This document shows positions 12,982-24,422 of a stretch of DNA of 64,000 bases, one piece after another. Under the pieces are notes generated by a model, which saw nothing but the letters and a program-made list of their open reading frames with translations, made no database searches and was not told where the DNA came from. How positions within the stretch are numbered: position 1 is the first letter of the stretch; each line of letters opens with the position of its first letter. The stretch lies in assembly GCA_010094045.1 (NCBI GenBank), contig ML986593.1, positions 431,032-495,031 of the forward strand. The letters are read 5' to 3'. The position numbers were made by a program, and so were the translations under genes. The stretch comes from Lojkania enalia. Its lineage: Eukaryota > Ascomycota > Dothideomycetes > Pleosporales.

Positions 12982-13938
12982 ACAATAGCAGTTCGGGATA
13001 GACAACCGGTTCTATGCGTGATTCAGAGTTACGAAAGTTGTGCTCGTAGGGAATGATCAGGAATTCAATGTCTAAAAGTCAACGTCTTAAGCGTTGTTAA
13101 TAATTTTCAATGATTGGTTAAATTTGTCCAGATCTTTCCTGCTTCGCAGCTTCGTCACGTAATCTTCCTGCGAAATACGTTCGAAGATCACCGTGGAAGC
13201 ATATAGCTTATTGTGTCATTATGTGACTGCCGTAATAAATATTCCCTTGACGTCGATTTTAGATACAACCAGCTTTAAAATAGCCTATTTCAACAGTTCT
13301 TGCGTTGATCCGGGTCATTATTTGTGGACCTTGTTTTTTTCAAGGGGTATAACTTATCAACAGTATCGTTGTTTAAATAAATTTTCCGAACGCCGTTAGA
13401 GAAGGTTGATACCAGAAGTGTAAGCAGGAGGGGGTGGAGACTGTATAGGGTGATATAGATGGATGTATTGATGAGGTACCTTGACCGAGAGGTCAAGGTA
13501 CGGCGGGGGAATATATAGTACATGAGACTGCTTAGTCAAGGGCTGCACAGCTGACCAGGCACGTGACCTGAGCTTACAAGAAGAATGGCCGTTGTCAGCT
13601 GACAAGGTTGAGTGAGAATAGGATGGCGTGGTGGAGTGATACCCAATCCCTCTAATGCGGAAGCGAATCGCGTCACCCAATCATAGTGGAGTCTTCGGCC
13701 TCAAGCTTTCTGGCATTGGCCCATTTCAACTCCACTACCCTTTCCGTCGCAGCACCCTATCTCGTGTTTGAGAACATGTTATAACAGCCCCAGCCGCACC
13801 CGCTCTCCACCTGCATTCGTACTACCAGACTACCGACGTCGATCCTTTTCACATCAGTTACTGCATCTTGGCTGCACTATTAAAAGGATCTAAAAATACA
13901 CATACAATCATATATCACTGTTACATAACTATTTCTCC
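12982..13938. other. Intergenic region
   Basis: I see no convincing gene between the homeobox pseudogene and the gene starting at 13,939. It contains a near-perfect hairpin at 13,476-13,501. A short open frame on the minus strand (13,396-13,680) has no recognisable features. The last 150 bp is probably the promoter of the next gene. Confidence 0.5.
13476..13501. repeat. Perfect 11-bp inverted repeat with 4-base loop
   Basis: The left arm GTACCTTGACC (13,476-13,486) and right arm GGTCAAGGTAC (13,491-13,501) are exact reverse complements around the loop GAGA. It could be a protein-binding palindrome or the tip of a larger inverted-repeat element. I see no long flanking inverted repeat. Confidence 0.85.
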
Positions 13939-15016
13939 ATGGAGTCAGCCTCCGAAACTACACAAATTGGGCTCCAAAGAGGGCCTACTGTCCACAAAGC
14001 TGGGCTTGATCCTACGAAACAATCGGACGCAGATCAGGGACAAGGAAGCACTAGCCAAGAGGAGCCGTAAGCCATTTTGAAAATACGCTGGTAATTGCGG
14101 GCTATTCTGAATGTCTCCCAGAAATTTCGCATCTTTAGCCTCTGTTCCAGGAAACCGAAAAGATGATCTAGTATCCATACTGCAAGACACACTTCTAGAT
14201 CGGAAGATTCTGGTGCAAGCTGGAAAAGCGCCTTTCCCATTATCTCTCGGTATTCTACCCTCTGGAAAGGACGGAAATAAAACCAAGAAATTTTCATCTT
14301 TGATGGGAATGATGGCTATTCTCCGCTTACTTGCTGCTGTCAACGAAATGCAAGCACAAGAGAAAGATGGCCGATTGAAAAATCTAACTATCAATAACCC
14401 AGGCGAAGCTGGACGCGCCCTTGCCGACAGAGCAAAGGCGATGTATCACGATCTGACAATAGCCCCCCTAGGATCTCTGTTCTCGTTGCAAGATGAACAA
14501 ACCTTGACAGTGAATCAATCAATCAAGTGTGCTGATATACGCCGTGTCGTTCTAGAGACTGCTTTCGACGGGATGGACGAAATTGAACTTGTGGCACTTG
14601 AGAGAATTGATGATCTGCTGGCTGAGTTCATCTCCGACTTGAAACCATATAAGGTATCGAAAACTGTAGAACAACCGAGCGTGAACCTTTGCATGTTGAT
14701 CCACTACCTTAAAGAGGGTCTAGAAGGCGGGCAAGCCGTCCTTGAGCCATGCACTCGAATGGTATTTGTTGATAGTCGGACAGAAACTTGGTTCGACATG
14801 TTCGAGAAAGCAAATTTTAAAAGCGATGAGGAGGTGCAGGTCTTGATGGAGATTACCATTGTGGATATCAAATTGAATGAAGAGCAGTATCGGGCGATGA
14901 AACCAAATTTGGAGGACATGTTTGATGCGGTCGCACAGAAGAATGAGGATTTGAAGGCTATTTTAGACGAAGGGGGAATTGAAAGATTTGGGAGGTCAAC
15001 ATCCGTCATTGTATAG
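13939..15016 (+). CDS. Unrecognised fungal protein, 340 aa, two exons
   Basis: CDS is join(13939..14066,14122..15016). The 55-nt intron (GTAAGC..CCCAG) keeps the frame exactly (phase 2), joining a polar N-terminus of about 43 residues (MESASETTQIGLQ...) to a long open frame ending TAG at 15,014. I do not recognise the family. The protein has no signal peptide or membrane segment. It has a helical, hydrophobic stretch around residues 95-115, an acidic helical stretch at about 185-215, and a charged C-terminal third. The length, clean splice and normal base composition suggest a real, unbroken gene although it sits between a RIP-type pseudogene and a LINE relic. It may be lineage-specific. Confidence 0.65.
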
Positions 15017-16300
15017 CTGAATGTTCGCCGTCACTGTTTCCGTCTTTGGTACTATGATTATATTGGCCGTAAGGATGTACTTGTCAAATACTAGTTAGTT
15101 TTTCTTATCGACTATGAAGACAAAACCGATTGATGCCAGCAACAGAGAACTATTCAACCTCAGGCTTCGCCATCACCATTTAAATACATGGACACGAAAA
15201 GCTCATTCCTGGTCGCTTCGGCAGTATAATCAGCATCACGTATCTTCCCCATCGCAATGGTAGCGAACGGTTCCTCGCCGCCCTAAAGAATTCCAATTAC
15301 TCAACAGTTATCAAGCTTCTGTCTGCAGGTTTAACATGGATTTTAGGTATTAGCGATGTAGTGGGATTCCAGGCTCTTTATAACTAATCGAATGTTCAGG
15401 GTCATTAGTCGCGCCGTAGTCAGCTTCAGCAAGCAATAAGGGTCTATCGCAGCCCAAAGAGCGATCAAAAACGTTGTGCAGAAACAAGGTAGTTTTCCTA
15501 AGGCTGAAACTGCTGAGATAGTCAAAAGGAGGTAGATAAGCAGCTGGGAGATGAAGTGTGCGTAGGTAGGAAGTGCAGAAAGGTAAGCACGCCGCACCAG
15601 AAGCGCTGCAGTCGCTGCAGTGAGCCTGGGTAAAACGCTAGAACTTGAACAGTAGCAGAGATATAGCCTATCTATCTCTTATTAAAATACTATACTAGTA
15701 CCTGCTGGCGTTGTCGCGATATATGCCTCTAAATATAGAGATGGCTAATGAGGTGGGTGACTCGCTTGTGAACTACGTTATTCAAGGATAGTTTCAAAGG
15801 TAAGAGCAGGATTCTACATTTCTCATATCTATAGCAATATATGAAAGAAAATACCTAGTTTCGTATATATTAAAGGATCTCATCAAGCGTTGGTGGTGTC
15901 GCTCGAGAGCAACACCTGGAATCAATGCGGCAGGCTAGTGGGCGTAGCTCTAGTAGACTTTGGGGCAACGAGGGCATAACTGGTTGGTCCCGCTCGATAG
16001 TACGTGATACCATTTAGAGAGCTACTGATGCTGTGGAGCATTAGTGTCTTGGACACGTGTCACCCAATGCTCTACGGTTAGAAACCGAATTATTGATCGT
16101 GACAGAATCGTCGAGAAGTCGCCATATTAGCCCAAATATTAGCGCGAAGGACCATATTATAATTGTTAGATAGCCGGAATATGAGATACGACCAAGAAAG
16201 TGGCTTATTATCAGCGAACGTCTTGAACTGTGCTTCTATGTAAATCTTTCTTTAGTTTAAAGGGGTCAACTTCACCTTGAAACGATGATGAGCTCAAAAG
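15017..16300. other. Gene-free stretch before the LINE relic
   Basis: No gene is supported. A short hydrophobic minus-strand open frame at 15,343-15,597 lacks homology that I can see and has no splice partner. Some of the right-hand part may be the degraded 5' end of the LINE element that follows. Confidence 0.4.
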
Positions 16301-16309
16301 TATATTAGG

Positions 16310-19300
16310 TTCCAAAGATTACGATGGTGTACCAGAACTTTCGGAAAATCAGTGTTACCCAGCGCGAGTTTGTTAAGCTGGCACTTGTCGGCGGCTAGGA
16401 CATTATCGTACTCCAAGAGATATTGCCAGAAACAACATCTCTCAGTTGTTTCAACTACAACAAGTTGGTTACTGACTAGAACAGACTTGACTATGATGAT
16501 TCACCAATAGTCTGCTTCTATTTTTAGTACGATATTTCGGCTAGAACGGTGGACCTCTGAGGACCATGTCATGAATGGGATATTAACGCTGTCGTGAGAA
16601 ACCGGTAGTGGCATGTTGAGTATTCATAACGTCTATAACTGGAAAAATAACACACTTGCGGCGGAATTCAATATACATCATTCTTGGTAGGGAGGTCAAC
16701 GGGTTATAAAGAAAGATATCGGATTGAACACAGCGGATCATGCTGCCTCCCCTTAATTATGGCGCTTCTCTCTAATCAAGGAACTAAAACATTGAAGAAA
16801 GCGCCAGGACCCAATATATGGAGCACTATTGATTTAGAATTTGTCATTAAAGCAATATATCATTAACTGCGTAGTGAATCAGACCTTTTGCCTACTAATG
16901 TCACTATACACTTTTTCGTGGGACTGGAAGTCTTTCTGAACAGGACGAGAAGCTGTTAAAATATTATGTCGGGGCTAAGCCTAATATCCCAAAGGATATG
17001 TCCCAGACCATAGAATATGAAATAGACGAGGCGCTCACTACATCCATCAAGTTATGTGGGAAGGCATAGGAGAATACGTTCCACTTGCCCAGCAATCCAC
17101 GAGACTGAGTCTAGCGTTAACCCCGATCGTTAAGGAACTCATTAACGGATTGAAGCGTACCCACAAGCAGTTCGAAAAGAGTCCAAACAATGCGCAGTTG
17201 AGAGACAACCCAGTACCCCCGAAGTCATTCTCAGCAATTGCCTGCGAATGAAAAGAACAAGCTCGTGCAGGCGCGAAATTCCAATACTACACCTTCAAAG
17301 TTTATCAAATACTTCGATACTCCAAAAATACGAAGTGCTCAGAATTCCAGCACATATTTCACCTCGGATTATGAGCAATTAGATATTCGACGTCTATCCG
17401 GAAAAGGCCGAATGCAGTTTTTCAAGGCTCCACAGTCATTAGGCGACCTAGCCACAGACGCATAGGATCTGTGCGAACAAATACCTCCATCTCAAAATCA
17501 ACTCTTCTTTCCTTGCCACACAAGCGCCAACGAACTATAACGGATCTTCAAGCGACTCAAAAATCACAAAAGTCCTATCGTTAGTGATGTTGCCAACGAG
17601 TGTTGAAAGACCTATGCGGGAGATCTTATTCCACACTTGATCCTACTCTTTAACGAGTGTATGAAACTGTGATACAGCCCCAAGTCGTTTAGGATTGTGG
17701 TCATTTTTACAATCCCAAAGCCAAATGAGACCAGAACAATTTTACTAGATGCAACACCGGGGCATCCGCCTTAAAGCTTCCCCAAGAATTGGAGACCGAT
17801 TACTCCATTCAACTACTTGGGTAAAGTCCTGGAATCAATTTATAACAGTCGCTTAGTGGGACTCGCCTTGAAGGACCATCTATTCTCAAAGACGTAAATA
17901 ACCTTCAACGTGTGATCCACTGAGACTGCTCTTCGATATTTGGTCGACATCATCTCCGCCACTTGGAGGAATGACCTTGTCGTTATTCTCATGTCTCAGG
18001 AATTATCGAGAGCCTACAATCTAGTTTGCCATCAAAGATTTATTGGGACTCTTGCAGCCAAGGGGATTCCCGACTGAATTGTCGGATTTATCCGATGATA
18101 TCTGTCACGTGCTTCTACTATCCTATTATAGTTGGCCTGTTTTCTGGCCTATATAGTCTCGCCACTACCAGCCTCTGGCCAAGCAGGCCACTTACCCTCC
18201 TTCGAAACATCAATATTTGCCTTAGCGATTGATGCTACCTGATCCGCGACAATATCTTTCCGGCCGACGTGTTAACCTCCAAATTCCCAGCCATGAGGTC
18301 AAAGAAGCATTTCTTATCGAACTAGGGACCCCTCAAGGCAGACCTATGTCTTCTATTTTATGCGTCCTTTCCTCCGCGCCCCTCCTGGAGGAGCTGTCTA
18401 GTCCAAATACTTCATATGTTCCCTCACTCAACTGAATTAATTCAATGGGCGAAGGAGAACGGAATGATATTCGAGCCGAGTAAATACAAGGATCGGACGA
18501 AGAAACTCTTGACTTAGACGAAATGCACACGAGACATCTCCAGATTTGACAACGATAAGAGAGTAGTGTCAAAGCTACGAATTCTTCGTGGGATTTCAAT
18601 AAGACACTCAAGTGGAACACACATATGAAAGACATGATTGGCAGGTTTTTTGTGTTAGAAATAGAATTGTTTCGGGTATTTAATTTAATTTCTGGGCCTC
18701 GAATTCCTTGCTACCGACAGCTGTATTTGTTGCATGGAAAATCGATAATCGGTTATGCCTGTGCGGCGTGGTCTCGAGAAGATTGTCCAGACTCATTGCT
18801 AACGTATCGCAAAGACAGCCTGTTCAAGGCTTAAAATCGCTTTTTACGACTGATTTGCAGAGCCTATAGATCAATGCCCATGCTAAATTTCAGAATGGGA
18901 TATTTTTCGAAAATACCTCCCTCTATTTAGGGACTAGAGCCAGAGTAGCAATTGCGAAATCTATCGGGCTTAGCTAAGAGGTTGAAACCATTATCTCGAA
19001 CGCCCAACAGTACGTTACAACACATACACGAGGCTATGTCGTACAACTTAGTAGTGCTTATTCAAAATATATCAGCTATATCTATAATTCGGACGATCAG
19101 CTTTAAAAATCGGACCGTTTATAGTGACTACATGTTTAGACTAAAAACTAAAAACTTGGAGAAAATAAAGAACGAGAAGGAAATATCATTGCGTAATTTA
19201 GTAAGAGAAAATTCCTGGAGCAGAGCTCAAAAGATTGGGACGAGAACGGCTTCAGCGGTTGGCATGAAGGGAAACGGCGAATCTCTCTTACAGACAATTC

Positions 19301-19317
19301 GGGCCGAAATAACGTAG
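16310..19317 (+). mobile_element. Degenerate non-LTR retrotransposon (Tad-like LINE)
   Basis: Fragments of a LINE open frame occur in the expected order. At about 16,325-16,470 is an endonuclease start (QREF..., then DIIVLQE), cut by a stop. At about 17,785-17,880 is reverse-transcriptase sequence (FPKNWRPITPFNYLGKVLES). At about 18,325-18,400 is the GTPQGRPMSSIL motif. At about 18,440-18,500 is a post-palm block, W-A-K-E-N-G-M-I-F-E-P-S-K. At about 18,715-19,030 is a thumb-like segment, GYACAAWSR ... ICRAYRSMP. Frames shift repeatedly and carry many stops. Only about 14 codons separate GTPQG..LLEEL from the LIQWAKENG block, so the catalytic YADD segment appears deleted. No poly-A tail or target duplication was identified. 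It is non-autonomous and dead. Confidence 0.75.
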
Positions 19318-19394
19318 AAAGACGCGATGACCTGCCGCAAACTCAAAGCATGATTCTCGTGCCGTTTAAGGATAAAAAGAGACAGCAAGAAAGA

Positions 19395-21291
19395 CTAATC
19401 CGGTATACGCTCAGAAAGAATTCTCCACTCGTCCCGCGACCCATTCATGGTCGCCCAAACTGGCAACCTCCTTACAAAATATCTCATCCCCAAATTTCTC
19501 ACCGCCTTCTCTCTCTTCTTCCTCCCTAACCTCTGATATGCTCCAAATACACAAAGCAACTCCTCACCCAGCAAATCCAATACCTCTCTAATACACCTTG
19601 GATCCGGCATCCCATGCTTCACCCTCCGCTCCCAAACCGCCACTGCTGGAACTGCACCAAGCATCAAACAAATGATTCCAACGCTAATACCTACAGAGCA
19701 CTCAAACGCCACCCACGCCGTCGCAACTGAGAAAGGAATAGTGTTCAAAGTAATAATCAGCACCTCGCTTAGTACAGCCATCAAGGTGACGACGCCCAGC
19801 ACTGCATTCTCCCATGTACTTCTGAAAAACAGCGTAGTAATAGGATGACTCGGCGTGCGCACCAGCACACTCCTGTTCGCTGTGGTACCGCTCGGGCAGG
19901 CAAGGGCGGCGTATGGCGAGGAGCGCCGCATTACCTTTTCGACGGAGCCCCAGTAGGATTTGATGACAATGCCGATGCTGGTCATCAGCAGGGCGGACGC
20001 CGAGGGATTGGCTGTTCATAAAATCTTCCAGCACGTTGCCCGTGCCGGGTTTGCTAATGAAGCGGTAGTACAAGATAAATATCAGCAGGCCGATTAAGTA
20101 AAGCCAGAAGACTGCAAGAAAGGCTGGATGGAGCGAGTAATTTGGTCTCCTTTTTTGGTTGGTAAGAGGAAGGGCGGAGATGTTGGAATACGGGTTCGAG
20201 CTAGCGGACATGGTGCTCTCGGCGAGTTTCGATGGATGTTGGGTGAGGTTGGGAGGAGAGTGGATGGAGCGGATGAGGCCGCGGGAGAGGTAGATGTTGT
20301 ATAGACAGGCGATGCCGACAATACTTGTTGCTTCAGCGAATATTCCGGAGACGCTATGTCGAAGGCGAAGGATCAATGCCACAGTAATCGCGAAAATGAT
20401 GAAGAGGATTACTCCGAGAACCCAGGCTAAAGCTGGGCGCATAGCGAGGTGCATATGGCAGTCGTTATTTGTGGATTTGATAGGGTTGACGATGATGCGG
20501 CACTCGGTCCCGGATGTGTCGATGAACAAAGTCTCAGGAGCGAAGGCCGTGCATATTGTGGTTAGAGCTACATTAACGGAGGCGAGGCATATGAGCCAAT
20601 GTTTTGCTTTCAAGCTAGAGAGGAAAACGCTACCTAAGGGTGCGGTAGTGTATGAGAGCATCATTGAACTTTCTGAGAGTGCTCCACCGGGCTTGTTTAG
20701 CTGGTACAGTGGTTGCATCTCCTTTAAGCGGACGAATATACATCTCCAGCAGACACTAAACATAATGGCAGTTAGAGTGGGCAGGTAAGCTCCAACGAAG
20801 TAGTACTTCCGACTCCATCCCGAGGTCAAACTAGAGTCCGTATAATTTCTCTCATTGGGGTCAGTCCAGCTTCCCGGTGGTGGCGCAGTCAGTGGGGGGA
20901 AAGTAGTAGATGCAGCTGCATCAAGGTTTGTCCTACTTCCTACTTTAGGGGTGCAGGTAGCTCCCAGTGGGCATTCATCTTGTGCTGCTCGAGCTACGAA
21001 CGAGTGGAGGCTTGGGACACCGTGATACGCAGCCGCGGCGACTTGAAGAAGCGTAAAAACGACCAGGATCATGATACAAAAGGCGAGGAGAAATGGCGTT
21101 CGAAGTTCCACTGGCGTGTAAAATTTCTGCCTTTGCTTTCTATTCGGGGCGACTAATGGATCTGATGATAATGTATTATATTAGAGACTGCTTGAAGCGC
21201 CGTATAAATTCCACGTACTGCTTGAGAAGAACTGAGCCCCTTCAGAGTATATCTGTCGATCCTGAGAATTGTATGTCCTAGTCTCTTCCAT
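19395..21291 (-). CDS. DUF3433-like multispanning membrane protein, apparent frameshift
   Basis: Exon 1 is 21291..21219 (ATG, about 24 codons). A 57-nt intron 21218..21162 (GTACGT..CATCAG, branch CTAAT) joins it in phase to a long exon. The protein starts with a short soluble tail, then RTPFLLAFCIMILVVFTLLQ, the first membrane helix. Further helices lie at about residues 145-165 and 205-225, with a long one near V-L-G-V-I-L-F-I-I-F-A-I-T-V-A-L-I. A second half repeats the same plan, as in fungal DUF3433 proteins. The frame is lost at about 19,986-19,995: removing one base from CCTGCTG there would continue into a frame ending at 19,395 with the expected MTSIGIVIKSYW block and further helices. 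No splice solution of sensible length rescues it. It is either a real disruption or a sequence error. The function of the family is unknown. Confidence 0.6.
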
Positions 21292-24200
21292 TGTTGAAAG
21301 CACCTAAGTGATACCCGCGGAGAAGAAGTTTCATAGATAGTATTTATTACTTAAGAAAAGTACAAGTTCTCCAAGTCTATCCTTGCTCTTGGTCGATGTC
21401 CGCAGCCGGTTTCAAAGCGAAATGTTGTCTAGAATCGGATGTGAAGATTGATGTTAGGCTGCAATCATGCGGTTTCGATTTCCTAACACCAGAATATATT
21501 CAATCGCATGCTTTCCGGTGAAGAAACTTATCATTGAATCATCCGCGAGGCTAAAGTGGAGTGAGAAGTACGAGGTGACACTCTCATGTTGCCAAGGAAT
21601 TTTTTCATGTATTGGAGGCGCAACTCAGCCGCGTTGTGGCGCTTAAACGTGCGCACAATTCGCTGCATTTGCTTCGGTTAGAATGGAAACGTAAGCGAAC
21701 CATGAATATCGCTATAAATTACTTTAAACCGATTGTTCGCATGTCCGCGAAGTTTAAACATGACGGCGGTGCCCGAACGGTTGACACGAAATGACCGTGT
21801 CGACCTCTAAGTTGACGTCTGCCTAGGTATGTAGCACTCACCTTACCTGAAGGTTATATATTATTCTATCGATCTCATATTCATACTATTTACATTGATA
21901 GTGCCATCGGTATCTATTCAAGCTTCCCAATTAGGCTACTCGAGCTAGAGTTCGAGCAAATTTCGCAATCCGACCACTCCTATCATCAAAGTCTAATAGT
22001 GCGTTTTGCTGGGAGCCTGCAGGCTTGACAAATTATCAGTCGCATCTCAAGTCTGGTTCCGACAAGAGACCATCCATTTGCTAGTTGTGTCGATGCAAGC
22101 AACACAACCCTACGATGGGCGGCAAAAGTTGGCCTAGAGCAAAGATTTCAGAACGCTAATTTATATTTAGTTAGACTACGGCTCCCTAACCCGATATCGC
22201 TTGCCTTACGCACAGGCCTTTACGAGACTTGCGTTAGAAGTTTCCCCAATTCTACCAAGGTCGACATATGATAATTGCATGAACTGTCTCTGGACCGGCA
22301 TAAAAAGGGACAAAAATATTAATTATAGCGTATAGCGGCAGTAAGAATTGTAGTAGAAAGAGAAGCTACGCAAAGTGACGATATAGTCACGTTTTCGATC
22401 CCGGGAGTCATTCCCATAAGATTAGCAACTTATTGATCACGGCAACGCCCTGCTTAGTTATTAAATGCTCTTCGAGTGGTGCTCAATCTTCATGGCGTTT
22501 TCTGTATTTTGACCCTTTAACTGTAGCCTTGCAACGGGATTCTGGAGACGATCCTATCGCCGAATTTTATTCGACGACCTCAACGGGAAATGAGGAGAAC
22601 ATAACTATCTTACAGCATTACCGTCATCTTACTATAAGAATGGCTTGGACGTGGGTGCTCATCTTGCACCATTCTCTGCCTGTGTGCATCCATAAAGTTG
22701 AATTGGGGATGTTTAGTAATATTTAAAGTCATGTGTAGCATTCAAGTATCTTCCTATGCCTCAGTGACTACTTAAAGCATATGAAAGCCTGTATCTTTTC
22801 TACCTGTACTTGCTTTCAACGCTTCGTCTCATATTTTGCGATATTCCGGCCTTATATAGTCCCTGAAAATCATTAAATAGGCTTGAGAATCCCCGTAATG
22901 GAGGCACTTCCGAGGCTCAAATCGTTGATCATCCTTGTAAACTACAGTAACACTATAACCCCTTAATATTCCACTTTTAAAGCGTTCCGATACACTTCCG
23001 AGGCTCTACTTTATTCCGTTACTCATAAATCTCGATCCGAGGAATGTTGGGCAATATTCAGTCCTAGGGCTTCGTCAACCATATAGAAATGACCTTCAAA
23101 GGATTAGATGACGCAAGAGCCTTTTTGGAGCCAATACATAAGACTGAGAAGATATATATGGCTTTGTTCTAAGTCGATAAGTTTTCGAAATGCAGCGCTA
23201 CCAAGAAGTAGATTACATTACCTGAAGCAGGGAAAAGGCTGTGAGGAATACTAGGCTAGGTTAAGCCGAAAAGTACGAGCTCCGAGATAGTTTCTTTCCA
23301 ATAAGGTGATCATGGCGACGGGGCCAGGTTAGTAACTCTAGACTCGTGGCGCTGAGCGTTTCGAAACACCCCCCCCCCCTTCCTCCTCTCTCCTCAACAG
23401 TCGCAACGATCAATGCTTGCACAGATAACCGAGCACTACTTAAGCAACTACCCCGCTTCCCACAACATCAAAATTCGACGGCGCTAAAACGCTAATTGCA
23501 AGCGAGGTACCGGCCTTACAATCCGAAGTTCGAGGATGGTTCAAAAAATCTTGATTTCTCAGAGAGCTGATCGGCTTGCGCGCACATAGGATGTCAATCT
23601 TCTACTGAAAATGGACACGAGCCGAAATGCTGAAATGGCATTGATCTGCGCGCTCCCGGCGAGAACAATCTCGGCCTTTATGCCTTGCTCCCCTGAGTCC
23701 CAAAATGATCAATTGGATCGCAATTTCATCACCGAGTGTCTCTCGAGCATCGAGACACGAACTTCACGGCCGCCACTGCTGAATGACGCCGAAAAAACTA
23801 GTGGCAAAGATCTTGCTTCTGCACGCATGCATATTGCACCCACGCAAACCGTGTCACACGGCGTTGTTTCAAAACTCTTTCTCCCCGCCCGCCAACCCTC
23901 GGATCCTTGCAGATCCCATCCCAGGCACATGATTGGTTTCTCCAAAGAGGCCTCCACGTGGAAGCCAACCGTTTTACGCAAGGCTCCGGCACTAGCACAT
24001 GCAACGAGTCAAGCGCCCCTGCATGCATCGTGCATAGCACGCACAAGAACTGGTGTGCGGGTGTGGCGGCCGGAGCGCGACCTTCCTATCGCAGCCTTGC
24101 AAAACCTAATCCGGTTTTCGAGTCCTATATGCACCCTATAACACTAGCCGTGTCCCTAGTCGCGTTCCTGGTCTTGCTTTCCCTCAGGATGCGCAGCATG

Positions 24201-24422
24201 CGAGGGGCTAGGTTTTTATCACATCGTTGTTGAACGGGGGTTGGCATGAGTCGTGCCGCGTGCGGGGGAAGGCGGATAGGAGGATAGGAGGATATGTAGA
24301 GGGGCGATCGGCCCTCTGCGGCGTGGAATGGGACTTTTCGCACTCCAGTCTTACTTGGCCGTTTTCTGTGCATCTTCTGTTTAATTTTGTGTATAATATT
24401 TTGTTTCTTCAGCTGGATAATA
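21292..24422. other. 3.1-kb region without a supported gene
   Basis: AT-rich, apparently neutral sequence runs to about 23,350, followed by an 11-base C run (23,369-23,379) and a CT-rich patch. From about 23,600 to 24,350 the base composition becomes much more GC-rich, with open frames in several overlapping phases. None has a family signature or splice logic I can support. The last part is probably promoter and 5' UTR of the rhodopsin-fold gene. An open frame at 22,433-22,726 is unrecognised. Confidence 0.4.
23369..23379 (+). repeat. Poly-C run (11 bases)
   Basis: A homopolymer of C directly followed by a CT-rich tract. It is likely length-polymorphic and prone to sequencing error. Confidence 0.8.

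Noticed and set aside
23611..24141. 176-codon open frame in the GC island; its start faintly resembled a fungal nucleoside-phosphorylase-type N-terminus
   Set aside because: The resemblance is only a few residues (ALICALP) and nothing downstream supports it; GC-rich sequence makes long chance frames likely.
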